Shown here: piece after piece, positions 51,801-63,129 of the stretch
How positions within the stretch are numbered: the stretch's first letter is position 1
How the letters are laid out: the number at the start of each line of letters is the position of its first letter
Assembly: GCA_009617715.1 (NCBI GenBank)
Contig: VTFK01000097.1
Span: 905,283-969,282, forward strand
Direction: 5' to 3'
DNA from: Plectrocnemia conspersa
Taxonomy: Eukaryota > Arthropoda > Insecta > Trichoptera > Polycentropodidae
Length of the DNA: 64,000 bases
Notes under the pieces: generated by a model
What the model was told of the DNA's origin: nothing
Seen by the model: the letters and a program-made list of their open reading frames with translations, nothing else
The model's database searches: none
Program-made: the position numbers and the translations under genes

Positions 51801-52184
51801 TGATACAGCCCTTTAATAAGGTTGAATATAGCTATATTTATATACATAAAATTTAAAACCGTCCAATTAATTTCGGGAGTACAGTGCGTCGCATGACCAT
51901 AGAAAATGGTGCATGGTATAGATTTCGATCATAGGTGATTTTATCTATGCGCCCAATTTATGTAATACAAAAATAAGTTAAATAAACATTTTTAAACAAA
52001 TAAAAAACAAATTCCTAATTTAAGTTTTTATTATATAAAATTCTCAGTTTGGTTTACTTGATTGGTATATAATATATTTTAATAATCCATTTTGTTCAAG
52101 AAGGTTATATATCCTTAAGATCTTTTAATTTGTTTATAAGAAATTTCCATAAGAGTCCACAAGTCCATAGCCTTTTAAGTTTGG

Positions 52185-52207
52185 GGTCAGGTGTGACCTG
52201 CAGGTCA
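52185..52207. promoter_or_regulatory. Cluster of nuclear-receptor-like half-sites
   Basis: GGTCA (52185-52189), TGACCT (52194-52199) and AGGTCA (52202-52207). The last two form a perfect everted repeat with a 2-base spacer, TGACCTGCAGGTCA. Such half-sites are bound by nuclear receptors; occupancy here is unknown. Confidence 0.35.
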
Positions 52208-52830
52208 ACGTCGTAACAAATTGCATGCTGTAAAATTTTATGGGGTGTTAAAGTTTACGCTTAACAAAAACTTCTTGGATATATCGCGGAAGTTCAAGTG
52301 CGAGTAGCTAATTTTAACTTATAGTAATTTGAATACATAGCTGTGTTATATTATCCTCAGAGTAAACACGGCTGTTAATTAGTAATAACTTACTAATTTA
52401 TTATTGGATAGTTATGAATTACTAATGAGGCATATTAAAAAGGTTACCTTACACCAACCTCAATTTGTTACGATAGTTAAAGAAAAAATAAATATTGTAT
52501 TATAACAATATAATTGAAAAAAGTGAAAAAAAACAAGACGAACTGAACCAGCTCCTAAAAATAATAAGCTGGCGAATGAGATCGAGAAAATGATAATATG
52601 GCAATATCCCACAAGAGATCGAATGCATTTAAACAATTTTAAATCTGCATACAGAAGAAAACTTGAATCTGTAACTGCTATTAAAAATAAATAACGTAAG
52701 AAACAAAGAGGCCAAATTGTACCCTTAAAGAACCTCCGAAGGGGTGAAATTTTCTTTTAACTATAAATTATAAACTGTCTATAATCGCTTTAATTATTAA
52801 AAATAACCGAGTTAAATCATCTATGGAATT

Positions 52831-52980
52831 GAGATCTGAATATGTTTTTACTTTTAATCCTTGAGAAACCTTATCAAAAGCCTTCTCAAAATCCGTATGT
52901 ACGACGTCTACTTGTATTCCCGCAACAAGTGATTTTGTCATTGTTTTGGTGAAAGACAGAAAATTAGTAACATTGGAACA
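52831..52980 (-). pseudogene. LINE reverse-transcriptase relic
   Basis: The minus strand encodes SNVTNFLSFTKTMTKSLVAG then VDVVHTDFEKAFDKVSQG, the motif-A region of a jockey-like non-LTR reverse transcriptase (TDFxKAFDKV with the invariant aspartate). The rest of the polymerase is missing. It differs from the relic near 45.9 kb, so the two are independent insertions or distinct subfamilies. Confidence 0.65.
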
Positions 52981-53059
52981 GAAGATAAGCAACAGTATAA
53001 GTGAGTTTCGCACGATATAATGAAAACCAATTGTTAGTAATAAATCATACATCTGCGCT

Positions 53060-54160
53060 TTTATTTTAGTTTGCTGTGTTTTTTTAACACAAATATTTTT
53101 ATGGAACGCACAAAGTTAGTTGCAAATTCATTAATTGCAAAAAATAAAATTGAAATATATTTGTAATTAATACATTAAAAAAGTCGCAGGTGTAAATAAA
53201 AAAAATCGTCATTATCCAATCACTTTCCATTAGATATATTGGGAGAATCTGTCAAACTTGATGAATTATTGATATAAAAGGACTCTTCATGCGAAAGATA
53301 TAGAAAAAAAAGTATCATTCCCTCGGAGAAATTTCGCCAATATAAACTTTGCTATAATTCTCTGACACAAGATGGATGGATGAGAAAAGTCACAGATATA
53401 CGCACAATATATTATATAAAATAATAAAAATAATACAATTTATAAATATATCTTTATTATTAAACTTAATAGATTTTTTTATATTTATATCATATATATA
53501 TTTGGACATAAATCAATAGTATCGGATAACTTTTCAATTAGCTGTTAATTTCCGATGTGTGCTTCGAACGTGTAATATATAGCGACTGATAAACAAAGGT
53601 GTGACTGTCTTTTTTGTATACTATCCAATTATTTTTTTATGGAATTTGTGTGTACATTATATAGTAATGTAAATATTTAGTCTTTTGTTGTCAGTAAATA
53701 TTATGACACCATACAATAATTATAAATATATTTAGAGTAGAGTTTTGATAGTGATATTTCTCATTTAAAAACATTCAGACATGTCGATTAATTTGAAGTC
53801 ACTAAACAAGTTCTAGGTCTAGTGATAGAAAAGCAGATCTTAATGTGCTGTTTAGATTGGGTTTTAGAAATTTAATTGAATTTTCATACAAACATACGTT
53901 ATTAATCCACATCGTGTAGAATGCAGTCCTCAAAAGTTTCGATGTTTATAGATACACAATTCAGATAAAAAAGTATATATTTATATTTATTACATAGATA
54001 TAGGAAATACAGTAAAATGTTCATAGACAAAGGTCGATGCCGCATGTTGAAAGAAACGAAAAGTAAATTTTAACTTATTCAACTACAAATCTGCTTGAAG
54101 CTAAAGACAAATTTGCATATCAGCCTCTTGGGAAATTTCATCTGAATTTGAAATTATTTC
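53060..54160. other. AT-rich noncoding DNA
   Basis: No gene or repeat family recognised. Confidence 0.5.
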
Positions 54161-54164
54161 GTTG

Positions 54165-54450
54165 CATATTTAAGACCAGCTTGGGCGCGGGGTGCTCCTT
54201 GTCCGCTTTGTGAGCGAACGAGAAATTTATTTGAGTCTCGGCGGTCGGAGCTTTCAGTCGAGCTTTTCGTAGCCGGTTGGTTCTCTCTCTCGTAGGCCTT
54301 GTGTCTGGGGCTACACTTCACCCTAGGATACATAACTGTCTACGACAGAGCGGGACCTGCTGCTGATCTATAGCGAATTCCCTCGTTTTGTCGCAGACGT
54401 CGAAAGCCAAATTGTTCAACCGCTAGCTATGCTTGGAAACTACAATACAA
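54165..54450. other. GC-rich island 13, with a 59-codon minus-strand frame
   Basis: The minus strand at 54333-54154 has an ATG-to-TAA frame of 59 codons (MYPRVKCSPRHKAYERENQP onward), charged and Ser/Gln-rich, with no domain I know. The plus strand has TTTCAGTCGAGC, an initiator-like motif at about 54252. It could be a promoter with first exon, a short gene, or another conserved noncoding island. Confidence 0.3.
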
Positions 54451-55009
54451 AAGATAAAATAAAATGTACTAAAAACACATACATACAATATCAATTTAAT
54501 ATTTTTTAATAAACTTATTTTTTATACCACAATAATATCCAATAATATTCAATTTTAGTTTTCAAAAACACTTTGATATAAATTACCAAGTTTTTTTAAG
54601 CATACCAGCTGGAATGATATAAAAATATGCCGATTTTTTGCTTTTAATTTTCCAAAACCATACTAAAGGTAAAAAATTGTAATATACTCGATCGATAGAC
54701 ATTCTGTCTGTATATTTATGATTTGTTGTCATATGCATGTGTTGGCATTTCTAATTTTTTAACGGTTGAATAAATTTTTTGTATGGAGTATTGGGGAAAA
54801 TTGGCATTATTAAGTTATTGATTGCACAATACTGAATAATAGTAATATATTACATACACACTTCTTCAAAAATTGGCAAGCCATAATAATCTTAAGAATG
54901 ACTTTGCATGTACTTATAAATACATATGTGGTTGGAACAAAAATATATATTATGTATTAATACAACAAAATATCTTTAATGGCTTTTTATCACGATCGTT
55001 AACACGTTA

Positions 55010-55345
55010 TTTTTCAAATGCCGGAAAAGCATTTTGTACCAATAGTGTGTCGAATGACAAAACATTCATAGCTTTATTATGTATGGGAAATTGGCCGGGG
55101 GCTACAATGGACGACCAGCTATAAATGCGACCATAAGAGCTTTCGACCTGGATAGGAGGACCGGAAGAAGTTCTCATAATAGGGCAGTTGATTCAATTCG
55201 GATGTGTGGAGATAAAAACCATTATGCAAATATTTGTCCGAACGGAACAGGCTAATGTGGGTGGCTTCCGTCCGAAAATACTGCCCTTCCAATTCTACAT
55301 TAAAAAAGGGATATATTCCATGAATGGCTCCTGAAGATATATTAC
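55010..55345. other. GC-rich island 14
   Basis: About 330 bp containing AAATTGGCCGGGGGCTACAA and GGTGGCTTCCGTCCG. Open on the minus strand for 78 codons without a domain. Candidate conserved noncoding element. Confidence 0.35.
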
Positions 55346-56000
55346 TGAAAAGCAATAAATAGAATGGCCCTCGTTTGGTTCTGCATTGTTTTGTGGTTTA
55401 CAATAGACAATAAGTATTTTTATCATCATAAAATAATGTATGTGTATAAACATTGTTTAATTTATTTTTATCATCATAAATATATATTACAATTTCATAA
55501 CAGTGGAATCGCACGTCTCGTATTTATATTAAGTTTGATAAATTTTAAATAGCGTTCCATGCATTTTAATTGCGTAATTTACCTTTTGAAATTATAATTG
55601 ATGTATTTTAATAAATCACTAGTGTAATTTTGCAAAAAAATTATGCATGAAAATATAATAAATTTTAGGGTAGTTTAATATCACATAATAATAAACAAGT
55701 TAATGAAGTAATATTTTATATTGAGATAATTTTTATTTTATGAACTAAAAATTTTTTTTTCTTAGTATTTTGGCTAATAATGAATATAATAATGCATATA
55801 ATATTTTATTTAATTAATTTAAGTATTGTATATTTCTGTCACATTTTGCGACTAATTAATTGTCATGGCGAAGGCAGAGCTTATTGGTAATTTAAGTTTA
55901 TGAAGTGCAAAGGCAAATTTATATAATTAATTAATAATTATTATTATGTATTTTAATATAAATCATCTTGCACCTGAGCTGGTTTTCAATAATAACAATT

Positions 56001-56076
56001 TGAGTCTGCTCCCGTGGTTCGAACCTGTGGCTTCATAGTTACTAGGCAAGACCGTACAGACTACGCTATTCTGACC
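56001..56076 (-). mobile_element. SINE head fragment
   Basis: The minus strand has GGTCAGAATAGCGTAGTCTG then an intact B box (AGGTTCGAACC) and CACGGGAGCAGACTCAA. It matches the SINE head near 49.6 kb closely. The body and tail towards 55.9 kb are AT-rich, and the conserved 3' hairpin is not evident. Confidence 0.65.
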
Positions 56077-56419
56077 TTTAATATAATTTTAAATTAGCTG
56101 TCGAACGTCTGGTAAAAACAGAAGTTCTTAATTAAATTTTGTTTAAAGTTATAACTTCTTTATTGTTATAAAAAATCAATTTTTTTTTTATTACAAAAAA
56201 GTAAAGTGGGTATTCACATTTGCGATCTTTTTACCTAAAATATATAGAATTTTTTATACTAATCAATGTATTTGAGCTTTCTATCAATTTTAAAGAATAG
56301 CGATGTCTTACTTATTAATTAATGTGATAATTATTAATAATAAATTATTTTATGTATATTTGATGTAGTAAAGGAAGTAATAGTTTCGAGACACATTAGA
56401 TCTATATATAGTTCTCTAT

Positions 56420-57155
56420 ATAGGTTGACAACGTTTATAGCAAAATTGGATAACCAGTTGAGCCTGCAAAGCGTACAAAAATACACAATCGTATCATTTT
56501 TTGCGTACAAAACACGAAAACGTATTAAACGCTCCCTCTTTATGCGCGAAAAGCGTCTTGACAATTTCTTCGACGATTCCCCCCGCGCTACGAACAAAGA
56601 TCCTAGACGACAAGGCGGAAACATCCGCGGAGAGGAAAAAGAATAGAAAGAAAGAAGGAACTCAAACTAAAATTGGGAAATAGTTCGATGTTTTTGAAAT
56701 CCAATATCATCCTACGGCATTTCATTCTTTTGCTCCCCTTGCCCGTGCGCGAATACAAATTCGGCCCGAATCCGCCCCTGTACGGGGTGGGCGCCGAGTA
56801 GGGAAACTTGTGCACCTGACTGGAAGGGAACAAATGCTTTTATCTTATGCGATTGGAATACATTATTGTATTATTATCAAGGATCTCTCAAAATTGTATT
56901 CGGCACCGGCAAACATAAAATGAAATTTACATTCCGAAAGGGGGGGCCATCTTTTTCGACACAATTAGGAACACGCATGCGAACGGCCGTTACGGATCGA
57001 ATTATTTTCAATTTACAACGATTCAGCCAGTTATTCTCAATCGTTTTGGGTGTAATGAAAAACGCGCTTAAGTAATATTTCTCTCTTTTCTCTCGCGCAC
57101 ATGGAATCGTATGTGAACTAGGAATTTTGTTTCTCGGCATTTTTGGAAACCCAGG
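56420..57155. other. GC-rich island 15, largest
   Basis: About 730 bp with several open frames of 60-97 codons on both strands, typical of stop-poor noncoding DNA. It contains AATTCGGCCCGAATCCGCCC (56758) and ACGGGGTGGGCGCCGAG. No splice-linked frames or domains. Candidate conserved noncoding cluster or unannotated 5' UTR. Confidence 0.35.
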
Positions 57156-57159
57156 AATT

Positions 57160-59640
57160 GAGATTTTCATTAATATATCTATATATTCCAGATTTATATT
57201 ATATTTTTTAACATTAACATCTTACATTTATTTATTATTTATTTGTAGACAAAAGTAATTCATTTAAAAAAATATTTAAGGACCGTCATATTCTTTTATT
57301 AAGAACAAACATTTTGTTTCAAACAGTATTGTTTTTTTTTCTGTGCTCTATAACCTTTCATAGCTCTACCGGTAACGGTCTACGATCAGTTAATTTAGTT
57401 TCAATTATTTAATGTTTTTTCCGTGGTTTATATTTTGGTAATATTTTAGTGACCCTAAATGCTTTGACTTCTGGTGCAAGCCCCGGTGTTCATCACTAGA
57501 TTTTAATTCTACATTACTGCCCTGTTTACTTTGAAGAGGTGGTGCCAAGGTTTGTCTATGTTTCTTTTTATTACTTCTTGAAATGTATATTTAAAATTTA
57601 AAATGTTTATATGCAATTGGTACAAGACTAAGCACTCGTTAAATAGCTGTGTCGTCCGCGTAAATAGATAAATGAGTTTAAATGAATTTTGGGATATATA
57701 ATATTTAGTAATACAACATAGCTTTTATTTTGCGTATTAAGCATAGGACATTAGGCATTCAGTGAAATCTTCAGCTAAAATGGTCCAATCGTACGTGATT
57801 AAATATAGTTTTATTAATATTGACTTGCTAATAAAAATATATTTATACTAGTGGAAATATTACTTCACTAAAAAAATACAATCAATGTAACAGTTATCAA
57901 ACGAAAGTAGCAATGTCCATTGATTATTCGCGTTCAATATAACAAATTGTCATACTGTTAAAATTTGTTTACTTATGATCATCCAGTAATCTGTTTATCA
58001 ATAATGATTTGCTAATATTTAAATATTAATCATTACATATTTACCATTTTATTGGTGAGTACTCAGTTTCCGTATAGGTTCGATTTTCGTTGGTTTGTTT
58101 TTCCATTTTTCTAAAATATTTGTATAATTAGGCAAATTGGATGTGCGTAAATTCAGCTTATAGCTTACAAGGCTTAAAAAAAAAACTTTTTTAAAAAAAT
58201 CATTCCCTAGTCAATTATTTGTAATACTACCTAAGTATAAGGTGAAATACAAAAGCCCAGAGAAACATTAAATTATAATTATATATTTGTATACATTCAT
58301 ATCTTTATGCCGATGCAATAGTAGCATGTGGCACAGAGATTGTTTCTGCATATACTTCTTATCTGTTCTTGTGTTTTCCTTTATTCTGAAAAATACATAT
58401 TTTTCTTGAGCGTCGCCTACCCTTCGGGCACTTAGCGAATAAAAACCTGTTTAAGATAAAACTCGAACATCGACAACCATCGTCGGATAGAGCTGCTGGG
58501 GGGCAGTATTAAAAATTCGGATTATATCCGAGGATTCGCTCTATCCTTTAAGCATAGCAAAGAGTTGTGAGTCTTATAATTATAAAGTTTGTGAATTAAA
58601 CCGTTACGTCATACTCTTTTTAAAGCTTTTCAAACTATTAAGTTGATGTGTTGTGAAGTGATTTTTGCGGAAGTCGAATTATACGTTATTAATTTTATTC
58701 TCCAAAATTTCTTTTCAACGCAAATATTTTAATATTTTTTTAAATGACAGTAATTAATTAATGAGGCAGTAACTAATTAGAATTTTAGGATCCTTTTTGA
58801 GCTTTTTTTTAAATGAATTTTAGTGGTTTTCCAAATGTTTGCGAAATATACAAACAAGCGTGAAATATGTTTGTTTAGTAGCAAGTGAAAATTCCAGTAA
58901 GGTTTTTAATAAATGCGTTATTTAATCTGTTTATTCTAGGATTTCTACATTTTTTAGGTTTTTAATGACACTTATTATTATTTTTTAATAGAACGATTGT
59001 CAATGTATATGTTTCAGAAAATATTTAGTCACGTATAAATAGATTTATATTACTTTTACAGATAATAATACTATTTTGTATAAAAAAATTATATATAACT
59101 AGTATAACTACTTACAATTTTAATATTTATAAATTTTATCTATTTATTATTGCATACGTCCAGAAAATAAAAAAACAGGTTTATTTTTAATATTTTATAT
59201 TTGCTATATGCATATATATAATTTTCGCAGTTTAATAGGAAAAACAGTATATTTTGTAATTTTAAATCATAAATCATAATATACTGTATCTGTACTAATA
59301 AAAAATATAGATTAACTTTGTCTTAAATATATACAATTAAACATAGTTATTATTATAGTAACACGCGTATCTGTAATACATATATCTACATATAAAATAC
59401 TCGTGTTAAATAAGTATTCAATATAAAAAAGTTAAATTATAAAACATTTATTAAATAATATAACAAAAATACATACAATATAAGTTAAATATAATATTTT
59501 TACTTTGATGAATATTTGAGATAAATACGGTACAAAGTTAATTAAAATGTAAGCATATACACACATAGTTATATTAAAAAAATTATACAATTTTTATGCT
59601 TCTACTTTTTCTTCAATCCTTTGAATGTATCTGTTATATT
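57160..59640. other. AT-rich DNA with a small GC patch
   Basis: Noncoding. 58410-58560 is GC-richer, with short inverted pieces: GGATAGAGC against GCTCTATCC, and TCGGATTATATCCGA. Nothing else recognised. Confidence 0.45.
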
Positions 59641-59646
59641 AGGTCC

Positions 59647-60779
59647 TCAATTAAGAGTGTTCGCAGCTGTATGAATTTCATGTAATTGCTGTACCATTAT
59701 TCTAGAGCAAATATCATCCTCTTCGTTTTCAGACTCTTTTATTTCTTGGGAAGATTCTGTATATTCTTGAGAAGAATCTGAAATACTGATAGATGACTCC
59801 GAGGTTACATCCTGCGAAGACTCCTTATTGACTATTACAGAGGTTGGCGAGTTGTTTCCTTGGGAGGATACTGGTAATCTCCGAGAAAAATTAGGAATAT
59901 TCCTAGAAGAGCTTGAGTAAATAGTATCTTGAGATGATTCTGTAAGTCTCTGAGAATAATCTGAGTTACTAAAAGATTGTTCTGATATATTATACTGGGA
60001 TGACTCCATGTTGACCTTTAAAGAGTTTTCTGAAGGGGTGCCCTGAGAAGATGCTCTAAATTTTTGAGTTAAATCTATGATATCTATAGAAGCATCGGAA
60101 GATATATAAAAAGGCGAGTTTATGTTAACTTTTGAAGTTGTAGTAAATGGCGAACCTTGATTCACTTCAATAGATCATTTTGAGGCGGAATATTGCGGTG
60201 ATTTATTAAATTCCTGAGAACAATTCTCTGTGTCTGAGTCTAAGGAGACATATCGAGAACACTTTGAAGATACGTGTTGAGAATTTACTAGCGATTCTTG
60301 AGAACAATCTGTACTACTCATTGAAACCTCTGACATGGTAATGTGAGATGATTCTTTATTTTTTTTCGGAGTAGATTTTAATGAGACGATTTGTGAAGAT
60401 TCACTTAAACTTTCTTGCAAAGATAAATCGTTAGTCGACTCTTGTTCTGAATTTTGAGAATACTCCTTTCTATTATTAAGGGCCGATGGTCCTGCTTCTT
60501 GAGTACTTTCTTGATATCCTCTAAATGCTCTCATCTCGGCTATCTCTTCATTTATACTATTTTGTACAATTGCTTTTATAATGAGCTTTGAATGGAAGTC
60601 CGACATCTGCACAAATAAATTCATTAAACGAAATTAAAACATATATGTACATAAAAATATATATATATTTATTTGTAACATATATAATTCAATCATTACC
60701 TTTTCACCTTCTATTCGCTGAGCTTTTAAGAACGTAGATAGACAGGCAACAACTTCTTTCTGATCAAGTGCGGGAATAA
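59647..60779 (-). pseudogene. Ser/Gln-rich protein gene with one in-frame TGA; 5' end unresolved
   Basis: Exon 60779-60700 (IPALDQKEVVACLSTFLKAQ) has a GTAATG donor and joins in phase to the exon starting at 60606 after TTTGTGCAG (MSDFHSKLIIKAIVQNSINE). The frame continues to TGA at 59649-59647, but one TGA at 60177-60175 interrupts it. Both sides are the same frame and composition: about 20 copies of an S-S-Q or S-Q motif, such as ESSQD, with few other features, then an acidic stretch (SENEEDDICSRI) near the end. No known family was recognised. The interruption could be a true nonsense mutation, a sequencing error, an allele or programmed readthrough. Uniform composition on both sides argues that the loss, if real, is recent. 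Upstream exons were not found. SQ-rich tracts are typical PI3K-like kinase targets, but that is only a suggestion. Confidence 0.45.
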
Positions 60780-60799
60780 CTGAATAAAAATCATTCTCA

Positions 60800-61555
60800 G
60801 TAAGGCAATTTATACAAAATTTGGTTTAGGTGATGTTGAAATAGAAATGAAAGCGATGAATTCTTTTATTTTTTTCTATACATAGTTAAAGTTCCATACC
60901 TTATGCAGATAGATACGGAAATATTAGGTAATAACTAATTGATAATTGTAACGTAGTATATAAGTGCATTGAAAAAAGAAAGCTCTTATCAGTCTTATGT
61001 ATAGGGTTTCTACTCTTCCTAGAAGTTGAGTAATTACACAAATCCAAACATAACATTTTTTTTGGTGTAAACTGTGAACACTACCTGCAAAATAATTAAT
61101 TTATTTACCATTTTTAGCACATCAAACTAATTTAGCCCACCTTAGTTAATAAAAGATACATTTATTAATTAATTTATATATTTAAATTAAAAATAAATAA
61201 TAAAATTTGCTGGAAAAAAATATAAAATTGTGTACAGAGATGAAAAGCTGATGTATTTTCACAAAGAGGTTTTCAGGCGAATGATCTACGATGACTGCAA
61301 ATCTTTTATTTTTTTTTTCGTGGATAAAAGCACCTGCGAGAGGTGTTGACAATGCCTCAGCTTTTTAAATAAATAGGCTTCTTCGGTGAAAGCTTTTTTC
61401 ATCATACAGTAGATTAAAATTACAGTGTCACGATACCGTAATTTATTATTAAAACGAAAAAAAATACAACAGCGACCCTTTTATATTTTACATTGTATAC
61501 CTACATTGTATTGTGTTCTCGGATGAATTAAAGATATGCTAAGTATTTAAAGTGT
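60800..61555. other. Upstream of the Ser/Gln-rich gene
   Basis: AT-rich; probably holds the missing first exon and promoter of the minus-strand gene, but no exon could be defended. Confidence 0.35.
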
Positions 61556-61559
61556 TAAA

Positions 61560-61990
61560 TTTTGAAGCGCTTAAACGTTCGGCCCATTGTGTCGGCTTCT
61601 CTATATTACTTTGGGGGGGAATTTGTTAAAATTACCTATTACATAATGAGATTAAAGCGGCGTTTGTTCCTTTTTTAACAGATGAATGGTTATCTCAAAA
61701 CAATTGGCGCTAATTTTAAGACTTTGTGAAGGTGTGGGAGGCTTTAACGAAATTTGGCCTGAATATCAAAAGAAAGGCAAAAGAATGGATTCGGGAAAGG
61801 CGAAGGAAAATTCCGAACAAAGCGTACACGAAACAGAGCCAAAGAATGAATCGGACCTCTCCCGGGGTCTGGGTGTGTTTTAAAAGCCGAAACGCGTACC
61901 ACTTTTTTGGGCTCAGAATGAAAAACTGCTAAAGACGAATTAAATATTAATGGAGGATATTCGTTGAACGAGGAAATTCAGCGAGGTAAT
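61560..61990. other. GC-rich island 16
   Basis: About 430 bp containing ATTGGCGCTAATTTTAAGAC and TCTCCCGGGGTCTGGGTG. Two overlapping plus-strand frames of 65 and 68 codons are Lys/Arg-rich, without domains. Candidate conserved noncoding element. Confidence 0.35.
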
Positions 61991-61999
61991 AAGTTAACG

Positions 62000-63125
62000 G
62001 CTTTCTTTATTATACTGTTAATGTGGAGTTTAATGGTGATGAATAACGCAAATTTTTACTTGTACCATCATTTTTAATTTTATTTTAAAGAAACATTCTT
62101 TTGGATACAGCCGTAAAAATAAATCAGCATAATTTCCTTTGCAGTACTTTTTCATAAATGTCTTATATACATATAAATAAACCATTTCAATTAGTGGTAA
62201 TAATAATTATTTAGCGGCCAAAAGAGATGGAATCTTAACCATCCTAGTCTGTAAGATGATATTTGCAACTAATAATTAATAATACAATTATAGGTTAGAA
62301 TAGTAACTCAAATTTATAAGTTTTATATATATTATCTTTAAGATTGTTTTTAGCTTCATAATGTATAATTATTGCTATTTTGTCTTTCATATTAATAACA
62401 GAAATTTTCTGTTACTGTTTTACTATTTTCTATGAACTAATGTAGGCGACATAATTTCTTATCTGATTAAATGGCAGCCCTAATATTCTCACTAAATATT
62501 ACCTGTCCTTACATAATTTTTTTATGTCAAAATTCCCGAAACAAAATTTTATAAACCACATTTGACATTTTCTAAATATAATAGGTAGCATTCCTGTCCA
62601 TTGCATCACATATGTTTATACCTGCAATTGTCACATTAAGACCAAGTTAAAGCTCATAGTTTATTTTACAACTAATTTTTATTTATCCCCACTGCTATTG
62701 TTGATTTATGAATGAAAATATCGAAATCAACATTTCATTATCAACGACCATCACTGACCGTGAGAATACTCAAATTATTGTTAATTTGCAAATATTACAT
62801 AATACAGCGAAAGTTAGAAAAAAAAAACATACACATTATGTCCTTAAAGTATTAATAAACGATTTTCTTTGTTTCAACTTAATTTGATAATTAATCTACG
62901 AGCATTAAACAATCACTAAACAAACTGCTGATATAATATTCAATACAGCTCTTTTAGACACACACTATTTAGGTCAGGTAGATTCTGTTATGTAACGCGT
63001 TCCTTACATAAATGTGTTATAAGATAAGCTTTAATTGAGTAAAATTACTGTTGACTTTTGTGGGTTTTAACACGTATTTTACCCTAAAAGTAGAATTAAA
63101 CCAAAGTTTTACCATAAATAGTCAA
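62000..63125. other. AT-rich DNA before the satellite
   Basis: Noncoding. Near 63070 an inverted version of the satellite submotif (TTAACACGTATTTTAC) appears. No gene. Confidence 0.45.
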
Positions 63126-63129
63126 AATA

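Noticed and set aside
56425..57170. Cluster of six open frames on both strands
   Set aside because: Overlapping frames on both strands with no shared codon signature indicate stop-poor noncoding DNA.
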